From the NCBI GenBank assembly GCA_018266255.1, contig JAFEAT010000014.1, positions 186,001 to 250,000 on the forward strand: DNA of 64,000 nt. Direction: 5' to 3'. Position numbers and translations under genes: made by a program. Origin of the DNA: Cyanobacteria bacterium SZAS-4. Its GTDB lineage: Bacteria > Cyanobacteriota > Vampirovibrionia > Obscuribacterales > Obscuribacteraceae. The notes below the pieces were generated by a model, which saw nothing but the letters and a program-made list of their open reading frames with translations, was not told the DNA's origin and made no database searches. Below are positions 35,464-44,172 of this stretch, piece after piece (position 1 is the stretch's first letter; each line of letters starts with the position of its first letter).

Positions 35464-37811
35464 TCCTGCTTAATTGGCGATCGATGAAATTTTTGACGAC
35501 GCTATTTTTTCTGTCCGGATTTTCTGCGCTACTTTATCAAATTATTTGGCAAAGACTTCTGACACTATTCTCCGGAGTCGATGCGCAATCGGTTTCGATA
35601 ACAGTAGCTGCGTATATGTTGGGCATGGGCGCCGGCAGTCTGTGCGGCGGGATTCTCAGCGAAAGAGTTTCACGGAGACAAGCGGTAATTTTGTTCGCGG
35701 TGGCGGAGATATGCATTGCTGTTTTCGCACTATCGAGTAAGTTCATACTCTACGATTTTCTCTACATGCAGTGGTCCGCGCTCGCCAGAAGCGAAGCGAT
35801 ACTGGCTTTAGTTGCATTTTCGGTCTTGCTCATTCCAACTTATTGTATGGGAATTACTTTACCGTTGCTCTCGAAAGCTGTGACCATCAGGATTAACGAA
35901 GCCAGTTCGACAATCGGCTCGTTGTACGGAATCAACACTCTAGGTGCAGCCATAGGAGCGCTGGGCACAGCCTTTTTGATGAGAAAGTTTGGTTTCGTCG
36001 AAAGCGTTTTTGTTGGTGCATCCATCAACTTAACCTGTGCGATTGGTGCGGCTTTGCTGTATATGCAGGCAAAAGAATCTCAGGGCACAGAAGAAGCTGA
36101 TGCCGCTAATACCGTCACTTTCACTGCCCCCGCTGCGCTGCACTTACCCTTGCTTGTCTGGATCATCAGCTATTTCGTATCAGGATTTGTCAGCCTTTCA
36201 CTAGAACTAGTATGGTTCAGAGTGCTAGGTGTGCTCCTCAAACCGAATAGTTTTACTTTTGCATGGCTTTTGTTTTTATTTCTTGGCGGAATCGCTTGTG
36301 GAAGTTTTATCGGTATCCGTGTTGCAGGTCGACTGCGAAATCCTACTGCTGCTTTCTTCGCGACTCAGGCACTGACTCCGCTGTACAGTGGTCTTTCATT
36401 GCCGATCTGTTTGTATGTTTTGGAAAATGTACCGCTGTTTGGAAAAGCGTGGCGCTATATGGGGACTGATCTTCCTTTGCTGTTCCATAAAGAACTCAGC
36501 CCTGAATTCGTGCAACTGTATTTGGTGGCAGCCGGTTTTCTCATTCTTCCACCAACTATTCTAATGGGAATTGGTTTCCCGCTGCTTCAACGGTCTGTGC
36601 AAACGGATTCTAAACATGTTGGATTGAAAGTCGGAATTCTTCAAACGGCTAATATAATTGGTTCCGTGCTCGGCAGTTTGCTTGTCGGAATATTCTTGTT
36701 CTCGCTCCTGGGAATTAGCAGCACCTTGAAGTGTGTGGTTGCTTGCGCCGCTTGGCCGGTTCTCATCTGGTGCTACTCTCGCTTTGGAACTGCGTCAAAA
36801 TTCAAGCTGGCAGCAGTCTGCGTGGCGGGCTTAAGCGTCATGCTGTTGGTAATTGTTTCCATTCCACCCAGTAAACAAATGCTTGCCTCGATGAATGGTA
36901 CGCATGCCGACAAGATAATTGTGTACGAGGATGCAAGTGGAGTGGCTGCGCTTAAGCCGTTTGTAAGAGACGAATCTGAATTGCAGCGTGTTTCCAAACA
37001 GCAAACTGATTCCAGTGTGCCGACCGACTTCACGAAATATGTAATGGTCCTGGCAAACGGTCAGGGACTCAGTCAGTTTCCGTATGGCTCTGAGCCCGAG
37101 CACACTGACATCGGGTTGCTGGCATCAGTTGTACATCCGCATCCTTTCGACATCGGTGTTATCGGACTCGGTTCTGGCGAAACTGCTTACGCAGCAGCGG
37201 GCAAACCTGAAACTCAGTCGGTTGATTGCGTCGAAGTTGTCGGTACTCTAGTAGAAACTCTCAGAGAATTGCGAAAACTACGCAAAGATCCAGCCCTTGA
37301 TGATTTGCTGGACGATCCGCGTATCCACTTCTACTCCACTGACGGTCGACGATTCGTACAGCAAGGGTCAAAGAAATATGACGTTCTTGAAGCGGACGCG
37401 CTGCTGCCGTTTAATGCCTACGCAGGCAACCTCTACTCGGAAGAGTTTTTTGCGCTCCTTGCAAAACATCTTAAACCAGGTGGCATAGTGATCAGCTGGT
37501 TCCCTACGAAACGAACGAGAGAGAGCTTTCTCAATGTTTTTCCTTATGTCACTCAATTTGAGGAAATTGGCATCGGAAGTATGGAGCCAATATGCAACAA
37601 CGATAAAGAAATTCTCGCTCGCGCCGCTGAGCCTCGTCTCGCGGCTCATTTCAGGAAGGCAAACTGCGATACTTTCAAATCAATTAGCAGGTTGCTAAAC
37701 CATCGCAATTTTGCTCAAACAGAGCTTCCCACTAAAAGATTTGTAGACATAAATTCGGATCTGTTTCCGCGCGATGAATTTTGCATTCCGGACTCAAAGA
37801 GTGCTGATTGA
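35460..37811 (+). CDS. Fused MFS-like membrane / spermidine-synthase-like protein (copy 2)
   Basis: A 783-residue paralogue of the preceding gene, clearly alignable over its whole length (shared ALLYQIIWQRLLTLFSGVD, PSQ-type helices, GVIGLGSGETAYAAAG and DALLPFNAYAGNLYSEEFF). It arose by tandem duplication and is co-translated with copy 1. Copy 2 has an extra Gln/Ser-rich insertion of about 20 residues before the soluble domain. The 3' end overlaps the convergent GT-C gene by 18 bases. Confidence 0.9.
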   Translation: MILLNWRSMKFLTTLFFLSGFSALLYQIIWQRLLTLFSGVDAQSVSITVAAYMLGMGAGSLCGGILSERVSRRQAVILFAVAEICIAVFALSSKFILYDFLYMQWSALARSEAILALVAFSVLLIPTYCMGITLPLLSKAVTIRINEASSTIGSLYGINTLGAAIGALGTAFLMRKFGFVESVFVGASINLTCAIGAALLYMQAKESQGTEEADAANTVTFTAPAALHLPLLVWIISYFVSGFVSLSLELVWFRVLGVLLKPNSFTFAWLLFLFLGGIACGSFIGIRVAGRLRNPTAAFFATQALTPLYSGLSLPICLYVLENVPLFGKAWRYMGTDLPLLFHKELSPEFVQLYLVAAGFLILPPTILMGIGFPLLQRSVQTDSKHVGLKVGILQTANIIGSVLGSLLVGIFLFSLLGISSTLKCVVACAAWPVLIWCYSRFGTASKFKLAAVCVAGLSVMLLVIVSIPPSKQMLASMNGTHADKIIVYEDASGVAALKPFVRDESELQRVSKQQTDSSVPTDFTKYVMVLANGQGLSQFPYGSEPEHTDIGLLASVVHPHPFDIGVIGLGSGETAYAAAGKPETQSVDCVEVVGTLVETLRELRKLRKDPALDDLLDDPRIHFYSTDGRRFVQQGSKKYDVLEADALLPFNAYAGNLYSEEFFALLAKHLKPGGIVISWFPTKRTRESFLNVFPYVTQFEEIGIGSMEPICNNDKEILARAAEPRLAAHFRKANCDTFKSISRLLNHRNFAQTELPTKRFVDINSDLFPRDEFCIPDSKSAD

Positions 37812-39230
37812 TGCTTGTTTCGCCGTGCGTAACCAGCGAGAAATCCACCAGATGAATGTGAGGATATTTGCAATAGAAAGAACAATAGAAAAATCCAGCC
37901 AGAAGAAATTGTGGGCTGCGGGCATTTGAATATCTGGTCCAAAGCCGTAAAACGTAAAGATGTTCAGGGCGACGATTGCAGATAACACCAAACCGATCGT
38001 CAGCAACTCGCGATCTTCTCGACCGTTTTTTTTCTCCAGCCACCATGTAGCTAATATCAGGGCTGCAGGTCCGAAGCCGTGATTCTCATGCGCTTGAGTG
38101 AGCACCATCGACTGACCGTAGAGTATCAGCGCCGCCGCTTCGTGAATTGATGTCGCCTGCGATGATTGAGGATCTGCTTTGGCTCTGCCATGCATCCACC
38201 ACCATTTTCCTAAGACAACAGAAATGTATGCAAAGTAGAAAATTATCGACAGCTTTCTTGCTCTAGGCAGATGAATGACTTTGAGTGCATTGTCGTCCCA
38301 ATTTATTTGGGGCTGCAGTTGAAGTGCAGTCCACAAGTCGGTTCCGTCTGAACGTTGCATAACTTCCAGTAGATACGTTGCAATCCACCATCCGTTACAG
38401 TTTTGCCCTGATATGAACGGTTCGTTGCCGTTGATCAAGTTGTTGGCGAATAAGTTTATGAATGTGCCACCCAGAAAAAATGGCAGAAGAAAGAGCAGAA
38501 CCACGAACGCCGCGATCGCGAGGCTTTTCACAAGCAAAGCTAAATCTCGACGCGCCAGAGTGAAGACCAGTAGTGCTGGTCCAATCACCAAACCTTGAGG
38601 TTTGGTCAGGATCGTGATGGCAAATCCCATCCAGCCAAAGACGTAGTGACCGTAAGAGAAAAGCAATATCGAAATGATTAAAGGCGCTGCGTACAGTGGA
38701 TCCTGGTACGCAAATAGTGGACCCGTAATGATGGTCATTGGATTTAGCCAGAAGATATTCGAACAAAGAACAGCCATTCTCAGTCCATATCTCTGTTCGA
38801 CCAGCCGAAATATGAGCAGAGTCACCGCTGCATCTGCGAGCAAACTGGGAATTTTTACAAGTGCATTGAGAAGATTCGAATCAGCAAAATTGGCTGACAC
38901 GGCGAAGTACAGATGTCCGATACCGCCAAGAATGATCGGAATGATTGGCGGATAGTCGATTCCACTTTTCCATGTGTTGTATTTCCACATCGCAGGAACG
39001 ACTTCGAAATTCAAAACTCCTTTGATGTTTTGAATGCTCAATGGCACCGATTGGTCGTGCAGAAGACGATATATTTTGCTTGTTGGTTGAGTTGCCGCGA
39101 CATAGCTCCAGAGCTTGAATACAGGATGGTCATCTGTTCCATTCAGCTGCAAAAGTGGCAGTCTGATCAAAAGTCCGATGAGAAACAGACTTATCGCCAG
39201 GAGAATGAGATTTTTTCGACTTTGAAACAT
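37794..39230 (-). CDS. GT-C-type membrane glycosyltransferase, family unassigned
   Basis: A 478-residue polytopic protein with about 11 membrane helices. The first loop holds TDDHPVFKLWSYV, the DD/DxE-type acidic position expected for lipid-phosphosugar-dependent GT-C enzymes, and DYPPIIPIILGGIGHLYF is typical of the ALG6/PMT-like group. ATG 39230 is chosen because it starts just before the first membrane helix; an upstream ATG at 39278 is possible. Function in sugar transfer on the outer face of the membrane is inferred. Confidence 0.78.
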   Translation of the reverse strand: MFQSRKNLILLAISLFLIGLLIRLPLLQLNGTDDHPVFKLWSYVAATQPTSKIYRLLHDQSVPLSIQNIKGVLNFEVVPAMWKYNTWKSGIDYPPIIPIILGGIGHLYFAVSANFADSNLLNALVKIPSLLADAAVTLLIFRLVEQRYGLRMAVLCSNIFWLNPMTIITGPLFAYQDPLYAAPLIISILLFSYGHYVFGWMGFAITILTKPQGLVIGPALLVFTLARRDLALLVKSLAIAAFVVLLFLLPFFLGGTFINLFANNLINGNEPFISGQNCNGWWIATYLLEVMQRSDGTDLWTALQLQPQINWDDNALKVIHLPRARKLSIIFYFAYISVVLGKWWWMHGRAKADPQSSQATSIHEAAALILYGQSMVLTQAHENHGFGPAALILATWWLEKKNGREDRELLTIGLVLSAIVALNIFTFYGFGPDIQMPAAHNFFWLDFSIVLSIANILTFIWWISRWLRTAKQASISTL

Positions 39231-39310
39231 CTCGGAGAGTGTATCATTCGTAAATCCCTGATACCATTTCGAGGGCACCCGCGTTCGTCTTCGACTATTT
39301 TGAGTGCATT

Positions 39311-40312
39311 ATGGACTTTTCCTCTACGCTACCGCCTCAGGTCACACTGGTTGTGCCGGTCTACAACGAGGAACCATCAAATCTGCGGCTCCTGTTAGAG
39401 CGTGTCGCTCTTGTATTGGAGCCAGCTCTCATTTTCTATGAAGTGCTTTTCGTCGATGACGGCAGTAAAGCAAAGACTCATGATGCACTTAAAGAGTTGG
39501 CCGATGAGTTTGATTATGTGCGCGTAATAGTCTTGTCGAGAAACTTTGGCGAAATACCGGCAATCTGTGCAGGGTTGGCGCATTCGAGAGGTGAAGCTGT
39601 CATTAATATGGATTCTGATCTTCAGGATCCACCTGAACTAATTCCAACCATGCTGCAATATTGGAGAGAGGGTTACGATGTCGTTTTTACTCGACAAGCG
39701 AGTCGTAAAGAGTCTGTTCCACGTCAGTTCCTCGCTTTTGCCTTCTACAGACTTCTGGGTGCGTTTTCATCGGTAAAAATTCCAGTCGACGCCGGTGAGT
39801 TTCGTTTGCTAAGCAGACGTGCTGTAAATGCCGTTTGTGCTACTCCCGAAAAAGCGAAATTCTTGCGAGGATTGATCCCCTGGATAGGTTTCAAGAACAC
39901 GATTATTCCATTCGACCGCGACGAACGAAAATTTGGTGATAGCAGCTACACGACGAGCAAATTGTTGCAACTGGCCGTAGATGGACTGGTTGCTTTCAAC
40001 ATGCAGCCGCTGTATTTCATTCCAGTCTTAGGCTGTGTGATTCTTGCCGGTGGCTGTCTGGGTCTAATTTTCTCTGCCTTTTCACCGCAGATTATTTTGG
40101 GCATGCAATTAAGCCTCGTCTCTCTATTGCTCGCGGTCGCGGGCGCACAAGTCGCTTGTACAGGCGTGCTTGCCGTATATCTCGCCGAAGTTCTGAAAGA
40201 AACTCGCGCGCGCCCAACTTACATTGTCGCGGAAGAATTCGGCAAGAACGTTGTGAAAGCGGACCACTCTCTGAATAGTGATGGTGCGATCAACAGCGAA
40301 CTTTCGCGCTAA
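39311..40312 (+). CDS. GT2 glycosyltransferase, GtrB/DPM1-like
   Basis: A 333-residue polyprenyl-phosphate sugar transferase. VTLVVPVYNEEPSNLRLLLE, LFVDDGSKAKT, SRNFGEIPAICAGL and INMDSDLQDPPE are the family motifs; two C-terminal membrane helices follow. It is a second member of the same family as the gene at 19987. The methyltransferase gene begins 5 bases after its stop, so they form an operon. It may supply the lipid-linked donor for the divergent GT-C enzyme. Confidence 0.93.
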   Translation: MDFSSTLPPQVTLVVPVYNEEPSNLRLLLERVALVLEPALIFYEVLFVDDGSKAKTHDALKELADEFDYVRVIVLSRNFGEIPAICAGLAHSRGEAVINMDSDLQDPPELIPTMLQYWREGYDVVFTRQASRKESVPRQFLAFAFYRLLGAFSSVKIPVDAGEFRLLSRRAVNAVCATPEKAKFLRGLIPWIGFKNTIIPFDRDERKFGDSSYTTSKLLQLAVDGLVAFNMQPLYFIPVLGCVILAGGCLGLIFSAFSPQIILGMQLSLVSLLLAVAGAQVACTGVLAVYLAEVLKETRARPTYIVAEEFGKNVVKADHSLNSDGAINSELSR

Positions 40313-40317
40313 TTCAT

Positions 40318-41058
40318 ATGGAAGTTGCAGAGTACGATAATATCTTCGCCAATGAATCGACGCACTTCTACTATGTCGCGGTGCACGATTGTATTATCGC
40401 TTTGATAAAGCGCTACGCATTCAAGGGTTCGCCGCTTCGTATTTTGGATGCAGGTTGTGGCACTGGCTTTCTTGCAAAAAAACTGAAGGAGTTCGGTGAT
40501 GTTGAAGCTGTCGATATGCACGATCAAGCGATTCAATATGCTCGCAATCGTGGACTTTCGGTAACGAAAGCATCAGTTGAAAAACTGCCGTTTGCCCCTG
40601 AAACTTTCGATTTGCTTACCTCGATTGATGTTATCTATCACAAGTTTGTTGAAGATGATGTTGAGGCACTGCGCCAATTCTATTCCGTGCTAAAACCTGG
40701 TGGATACTTGGTTCTACGAGTTCCTGCGAAACCAAGCTTGCATTCGAGTCACGATCACTTCGTGCATACAGCAAGACGATACGAGAGAACTGATTTGCGA
40801 TCTAAACTGAAGCAGGTTGGTTTTGAGATTGAAGTTCTCACCTATTGCCAGGGCTCTCTTTTTATCCCGGCATGGGTCAAAGCACGCATGGATCAACAGA
40901 CAGCAACGAAGCAGCACTCAGTAATCGAGCACCAATCGCGGTGGCTTAACAGGGCAATCAGCGCGATTTTGAAGATGGAGAATCGCATGATTTTGGCAGG
41001 CTTTGATATTCCAACCGGAATTGGTCTCGTTACCGTTTGTCGAAAGCCACTGCGTTGA
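40318..41058 (+). CDS. Class I SAM-dependent methyltransferase
   Basis: A 246-residue UbiG/Methyltransf_11-type enzyme. LDAGCGTGFLAKKLKEFG is the SAM loop, VEAVDMHDQAIQYAR the acidic ribose-binding strand, and FDLLTSIDVIYHKFVEDD and LKPGGYLVLRVPA the remaining motifs. Operon with a GtrB-like transferase suggests a sugar or lipid carrier substrate, but this is context only. Confidence 0.9.
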   Translation: MEVAEYDNIFANESTHFYYVAVHDCIIALIKRYAFKGSPLRILDAGCGTGFLAKKLKEFGDVEAVDMHDQAIQYARNRGLSVTKASVEKLPFAPETFDLLTSIDVIYHKFVEDDVEALRQFYSVLKPGGYLVLRVPAKPSLHSSHDHFVHTARRYERTDLRSKLKQVGFEIEVLTYCQGSLFIPAWVKARMDQQTATKQHSVIEHQSRWLNRAISAILKMENRMILAGFDIPTGIGLVTVCRKPLR

Positions 41059-41166
41059 TACTGCGATTTGTGTCTTTTCTGATTAAGGTTTGCTCCACTA
41101 GTCATGAGCTGAAGAGCCGGATGTTAGTCTTATATAGTCGTCGTCCAAAAGGCGCTTAGGAATCCA

Positions 41167-41910
41167 TTGTTAACACTGTCTAAGGCAGATCGAGCTGTCA
41201 GACAACCGCAGCCCAAGATGGCTCTGGTCTCTGTTGTCTTGCCTGTACGTAATCAGGCCGATCATATTGCATGGGTGGTGCGACAACACCATGAGCATCT
41301 TCTACAACTGCCCGTTGAATTCGAACTTTTGCTCGTTCCGAATGGTTGCAGCGATGAGTCTGAGCTAATATGCCAAAACTTATCCGCACAACTTCCCGGA
41401 GTGAGAACTGTGATTGGCAGTGGCCCCGGATGGGGACGTGCCGTCAACACTGGATTGAACCACGCCAATGGAGATCTGATGTGTTACGCGAGTTCGGCAC
41501 GAATCAGCTCCGCAGATTTGCTCAAGCACATTCAATTTGCACTGGGCTCTCCAAATTCAGTGGTCAAAGCACAAAGACTTTCTCAAGACAGTGGTTTTAG
41601 AACTGCAGGTTCGGCGCTCTATAACTGGCTGTGCCGCTCGCTATTCGGGCTATCGACACGCGACGTGAATGGAACGCCTAAATCGTTTCCTAAAACTTTC
41701 AGCAAGTTGCTTGAGCTGTCTGAGGACGGTTACCTTGTCGACGTTGAATTCAATGTGGTCTGCAAGAAGAATGATTATCCGGTTGTCGAATTACCAATCG
41801 AACACACTGAGCGTCATGGTGGCACTTCGACCACCACGGTGAGTACGGCTCTCAATCTGTTTGTCGCGTTATTTGGTTATTGGAACAAAGTCAGAAAGCA
41901 AGCTACTTAA
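41167..41910 (+). CDS. GT2-family glycosyltransferase
   Basis: A 247-residue GT-A protein. VSVVLPVRNQADHIAWVVRQ and FELLLVPNGCSDESELICQ are the first motifs; the usual DxD strand reads LMCYASSARISSADL and lacks clear acidic pairs, so it may be a divergent or inactive member. Start TTG 41167 has AGGA 5 bases upstream. No C-terminal membrane helices. Confidence 0.8.
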   Translation: MLTLSKADRAVRQPQPKMALVSVVLPVRNQADHIAWVVRQHHEHLLQLPVEFELLLVPNGCSDESELICQNLSAQLPGVRTVIGSGPGWGRAVNTGLNHANGDLMCYASSARISSADLLKHIQFALGSPNSVVKAQRLSQDSGFRTAGSALYNWLCRSLFGLSTRDVNGTPKSFPKTFSKLLELSEDGYLVDVEFNVVCKKNDYPVVELPIEHTERHGGTSTTTVSTALNLFVALFGYWNKVRKQAT

Positions 41911-41953
41911 AAGTTTGCGCGGATAATCACCTGGTGAAACCAAACCTGGTCGA

Positions 41954-42664
41954 TCAAGTTTGTGGACTGATGCCAACGTACAACCCTCTTCCGATCAAGC
42001 CATGCTCGTCGTAAACGACCTTGAGACCTGCCGCCTCAAGCGCCTCGGTGTAACTCTCTTTCGAAAAGAGTCCGAGCACATGTTTCTCTGAAATGTGTTT
42101 AATTCCGCTTGAGTTAACGACCAGAAATTGGGAATCACCTTGCGAATGTCCATTCTCTTGTGACCAGTGATTCGTTCGAACAACTTTTCCACCATCAATT
42201 TCTTGAATGGTAGCGGTGAAGTGTCCGGGTTTAAAAGTTGATGGCGTGTACCAGGGCTCGATAATCAATAGTCCGCCAGGTTTTACATGCTTGCGCATGT
42301 TCAACAAAGTGGATGCCAGGCAATCGTACGTTTTGGTGTAGCCAATCGAACTAAACAAGCATGTGATCACATCAAACTTGGTTGGCAACTCAAACGACAT
42401 CATGTTTTGTTTGTGGATTGTCGCTTGAGGCAGCTTCTTTTGTGATATTTCGATGAAGTCTGGATTGATATCGAGACCTTCAACTTCATAGTGATTTTTT
42501 AAGAAAAACAGATGTTGACCGGTGCCGCATGCAACATCAAGCAGTTTTCGTCCTGAACTAGTTTTGTGCTGTGTTATCAGCTCGTGCAGTCTGCTTACCT
42601 CTTTCGCGTAGTCTTTGGTTTCGGCGTAAAGAGCGTCGTACAGATTTGCGGACTGATACATCAT
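41954..42664 (-). CDS. SAM-dependent methyltransferase, DesVI/TylM1-like
   Basis: A 236-residue enzyme. LLDVACGTGQHLFFLKNHY, VEGLDINPDFIEIS, and especially FDVITCLFSSIGYTKTYDCL match dTDP-3-amino-3,6-dideoxyhexose N,N-dimethyltransferases (DesVI, TylM1) and relatives. A role in methylating an amino sugar of the local glycan is plausible, but no dTDP-sugar biosynthesis genes lie in the window. Confidence 0.85.
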   Translation of the reverse strand: MMYQSANLYDALYAETKDYAKEVSRLHELITQHKTSSGRKLLDVACGTGQHLFFLKNHYEVEGLDINPDFIEISQKKLPQATIHKQNMMSFELPTKFDVITCLFSSIGYTKTYDCLASTLLNMRKHVKPGGLLIIEPWYTPSTFKPGHFTATIQEIDGGKVVRTNHWSQENGHSQGDSQFLVVNSSGIKHISEKHVLGLFSKESYTEALEAAGLKVVYDEHGLIGRGLYVGISPQT

Positions 42665-42837
42665 GGTGAATATGTGACTTCGGGTGGACCATGGAGCATT
42701 ATAGCTATCCTGGGCGCGCAGATCAGGGTTTGTTTCTGATTTAGTGTGCAGAAATTTTTCATCGAAATCTACCGAGGTGAATGAGGGTAGTTGCGCGCCT
42801 TAGTACCGCAAGCGGTGCTTATCAGAGCTGAAAAGCT

Positions 42838-43983
42838 TTACTGGCCCAAGGATTCGCGCAGTTTGTCGTATTGGTGTGTCCAGGTGATCTGCTCGGCGCG
42901 ATTGCGAGCCCGAACTCCCCATTCTCGACGCGCTTGTGGATTATCAATGAGCATCTCTAGCTGTTCTGCAAGTTGATTTATGTTTTTGGGGTCAAAGAAC
43001 ATTGCTCCGTCTCCACCAACTTCAGGTATTCCGCCCCGATTCGAGGCGATGGTAGGCAGCCCACAAGCCATTGATTCCGGCACTGTCAATGAGCATGGTT
43101 CGTTCCAGGTGGAAGGGACGCACGATATTGATGCCGAATTGTATTCAGTGAGAATGGTGCTTCTATCTACGAATGTTTGAAACTCTACGACTTGTGAAAT
43201 TGGTTCAGCTAGTTTTCTCAGTTCTAACTCATAGTCGGACAATCGATCGAGCGCCGAAAATCCACTGCTACCTACAATGCGAACTTTGAACTTTCTCTTC
43301 GCTGACGCGATCTTTTGAGCGGCTCGAATAATCAAATCTGGACCTTTGAAAGGCTGCACTCGACCCACGAAAAGTATTGTCGGCACTTCTTCATCGATTG
43401 GAGTTGATCGCGGTCGAAATTTTTCAGTGTCGACACCATTTACGATTCCAGAAATTTTCTTAGATCGTTTGCCGAGCAATTTTTGAGTCTGATTTGCGAT
43501 GAATTCACTACAGCAAACAATGTTGTCCACGCTGTCGACGATGCCTGCAAGTTCCCATGGCGAATAAGTTTTAAATAGCCAGTTTTGAGCGTAGAGGCAG
43601 ATTTGCGCTTTGGCATGATTTCGGCGCATGGCTGGTGCACAACCGGGTGCATTCCACAAAAAAAGTGTTCCGTCAAAATTAGCATCAACGGCATTACTGG
43701 CTGGTTCGTACAGCAACGTTTCCAGTTGACGTGATCTGCCAAGAAAGCCCGATAACACATCTGTAATTTTCTCGTTGCGATTAAGTAGATGTCTGGTAAC
43801 TACCTCAATGCACTCACCTTCTGGATAGTCATGTCTTGTGCCTTTGCTAACGATGACTTGCGTGTGCCCACCTCGTGTGACGTGCACTTTAGTAATTTCG
43901 TTGATGATTGACATAATCGCACTACCGGTCGCAGGCGAATAGTGATCACCCGGTGTTGGTATGTGTGAATAAGTATCGGTCAT
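42838..43983 (-). CDS. GT4 glycosyltransferase
   Basis: A 381-residue GT-B enzyme. TGSAIMSIINEITKVHVTRGGH is the acceptor-side start, VPTILFVGRVQPFKGPDLII the donor-domain start and PCSLTVPESMACGLPTIASNRGGIPEV the EX7E donor-binding region. ATG 43983 is used; a GTG at 43998 would add five residues. Nucleotide-sugar donor unassigned. Confidence 0.92.
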   Translation of the reverse strand: MTDTYSHIPTPGDHYSPATGSAIMSIINEITKVHVTRGGHTQVIVSKGTRHDYPEGECIEVVTRHLLNRNEKITDVLSGFLGRSRQLETLLYEPASNAVDANFDGTLFLWNAPGCAPAMRRNHAKAQICLYAQNWLFKTYSPWELAGIVDSVDNIVCCSEFIANQTQKLLGKRSKKISGIVNGVDTEKFRPRSTPIDEEVPTILFVGRVQPFKGPDLIIRAAQKIASAKRKFKVRIVGSSGFSALDRLSDYELELRKLAEPISQVVEFQTFVDRSTILTEYNSASISCVPSTWNEPCSLTVPESMACGLPTIASNRGGIPEVGGDGAMFFDPKNINQLAEQLEMLIDNPQARREWGVRARNRAEQITWTHQYDKLRESLGQ

Positions 43984-44143
43984 CTTTTGACTGACCACAG
44001 CCTTTGTTATAAGCGTTTTTGTGAAGTGTCGAATTTATGCTTTGACTTCTCGATTCGCTCTGACTAAGTCGTTTCAATTGCGAGCGGATTATCTTGTAGC
44101 AAGCAAACCAGAAACTATTTAGCTTCTGTTTTCAATGACTCGA

Positions 44144-44149
44144 TATAAT
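44144..44149 (+). promoter_or_regulatory. Candidate -10 element of the GT-C gene
   Basis: A perfect TATAAT lies 24 bases before the start codon at 44173; the -35 position (about 44121) is poor. Confidence 0.35.
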
Positions 44150-44172
44150 AGCACTTGCCTTTGATGTGAGCT

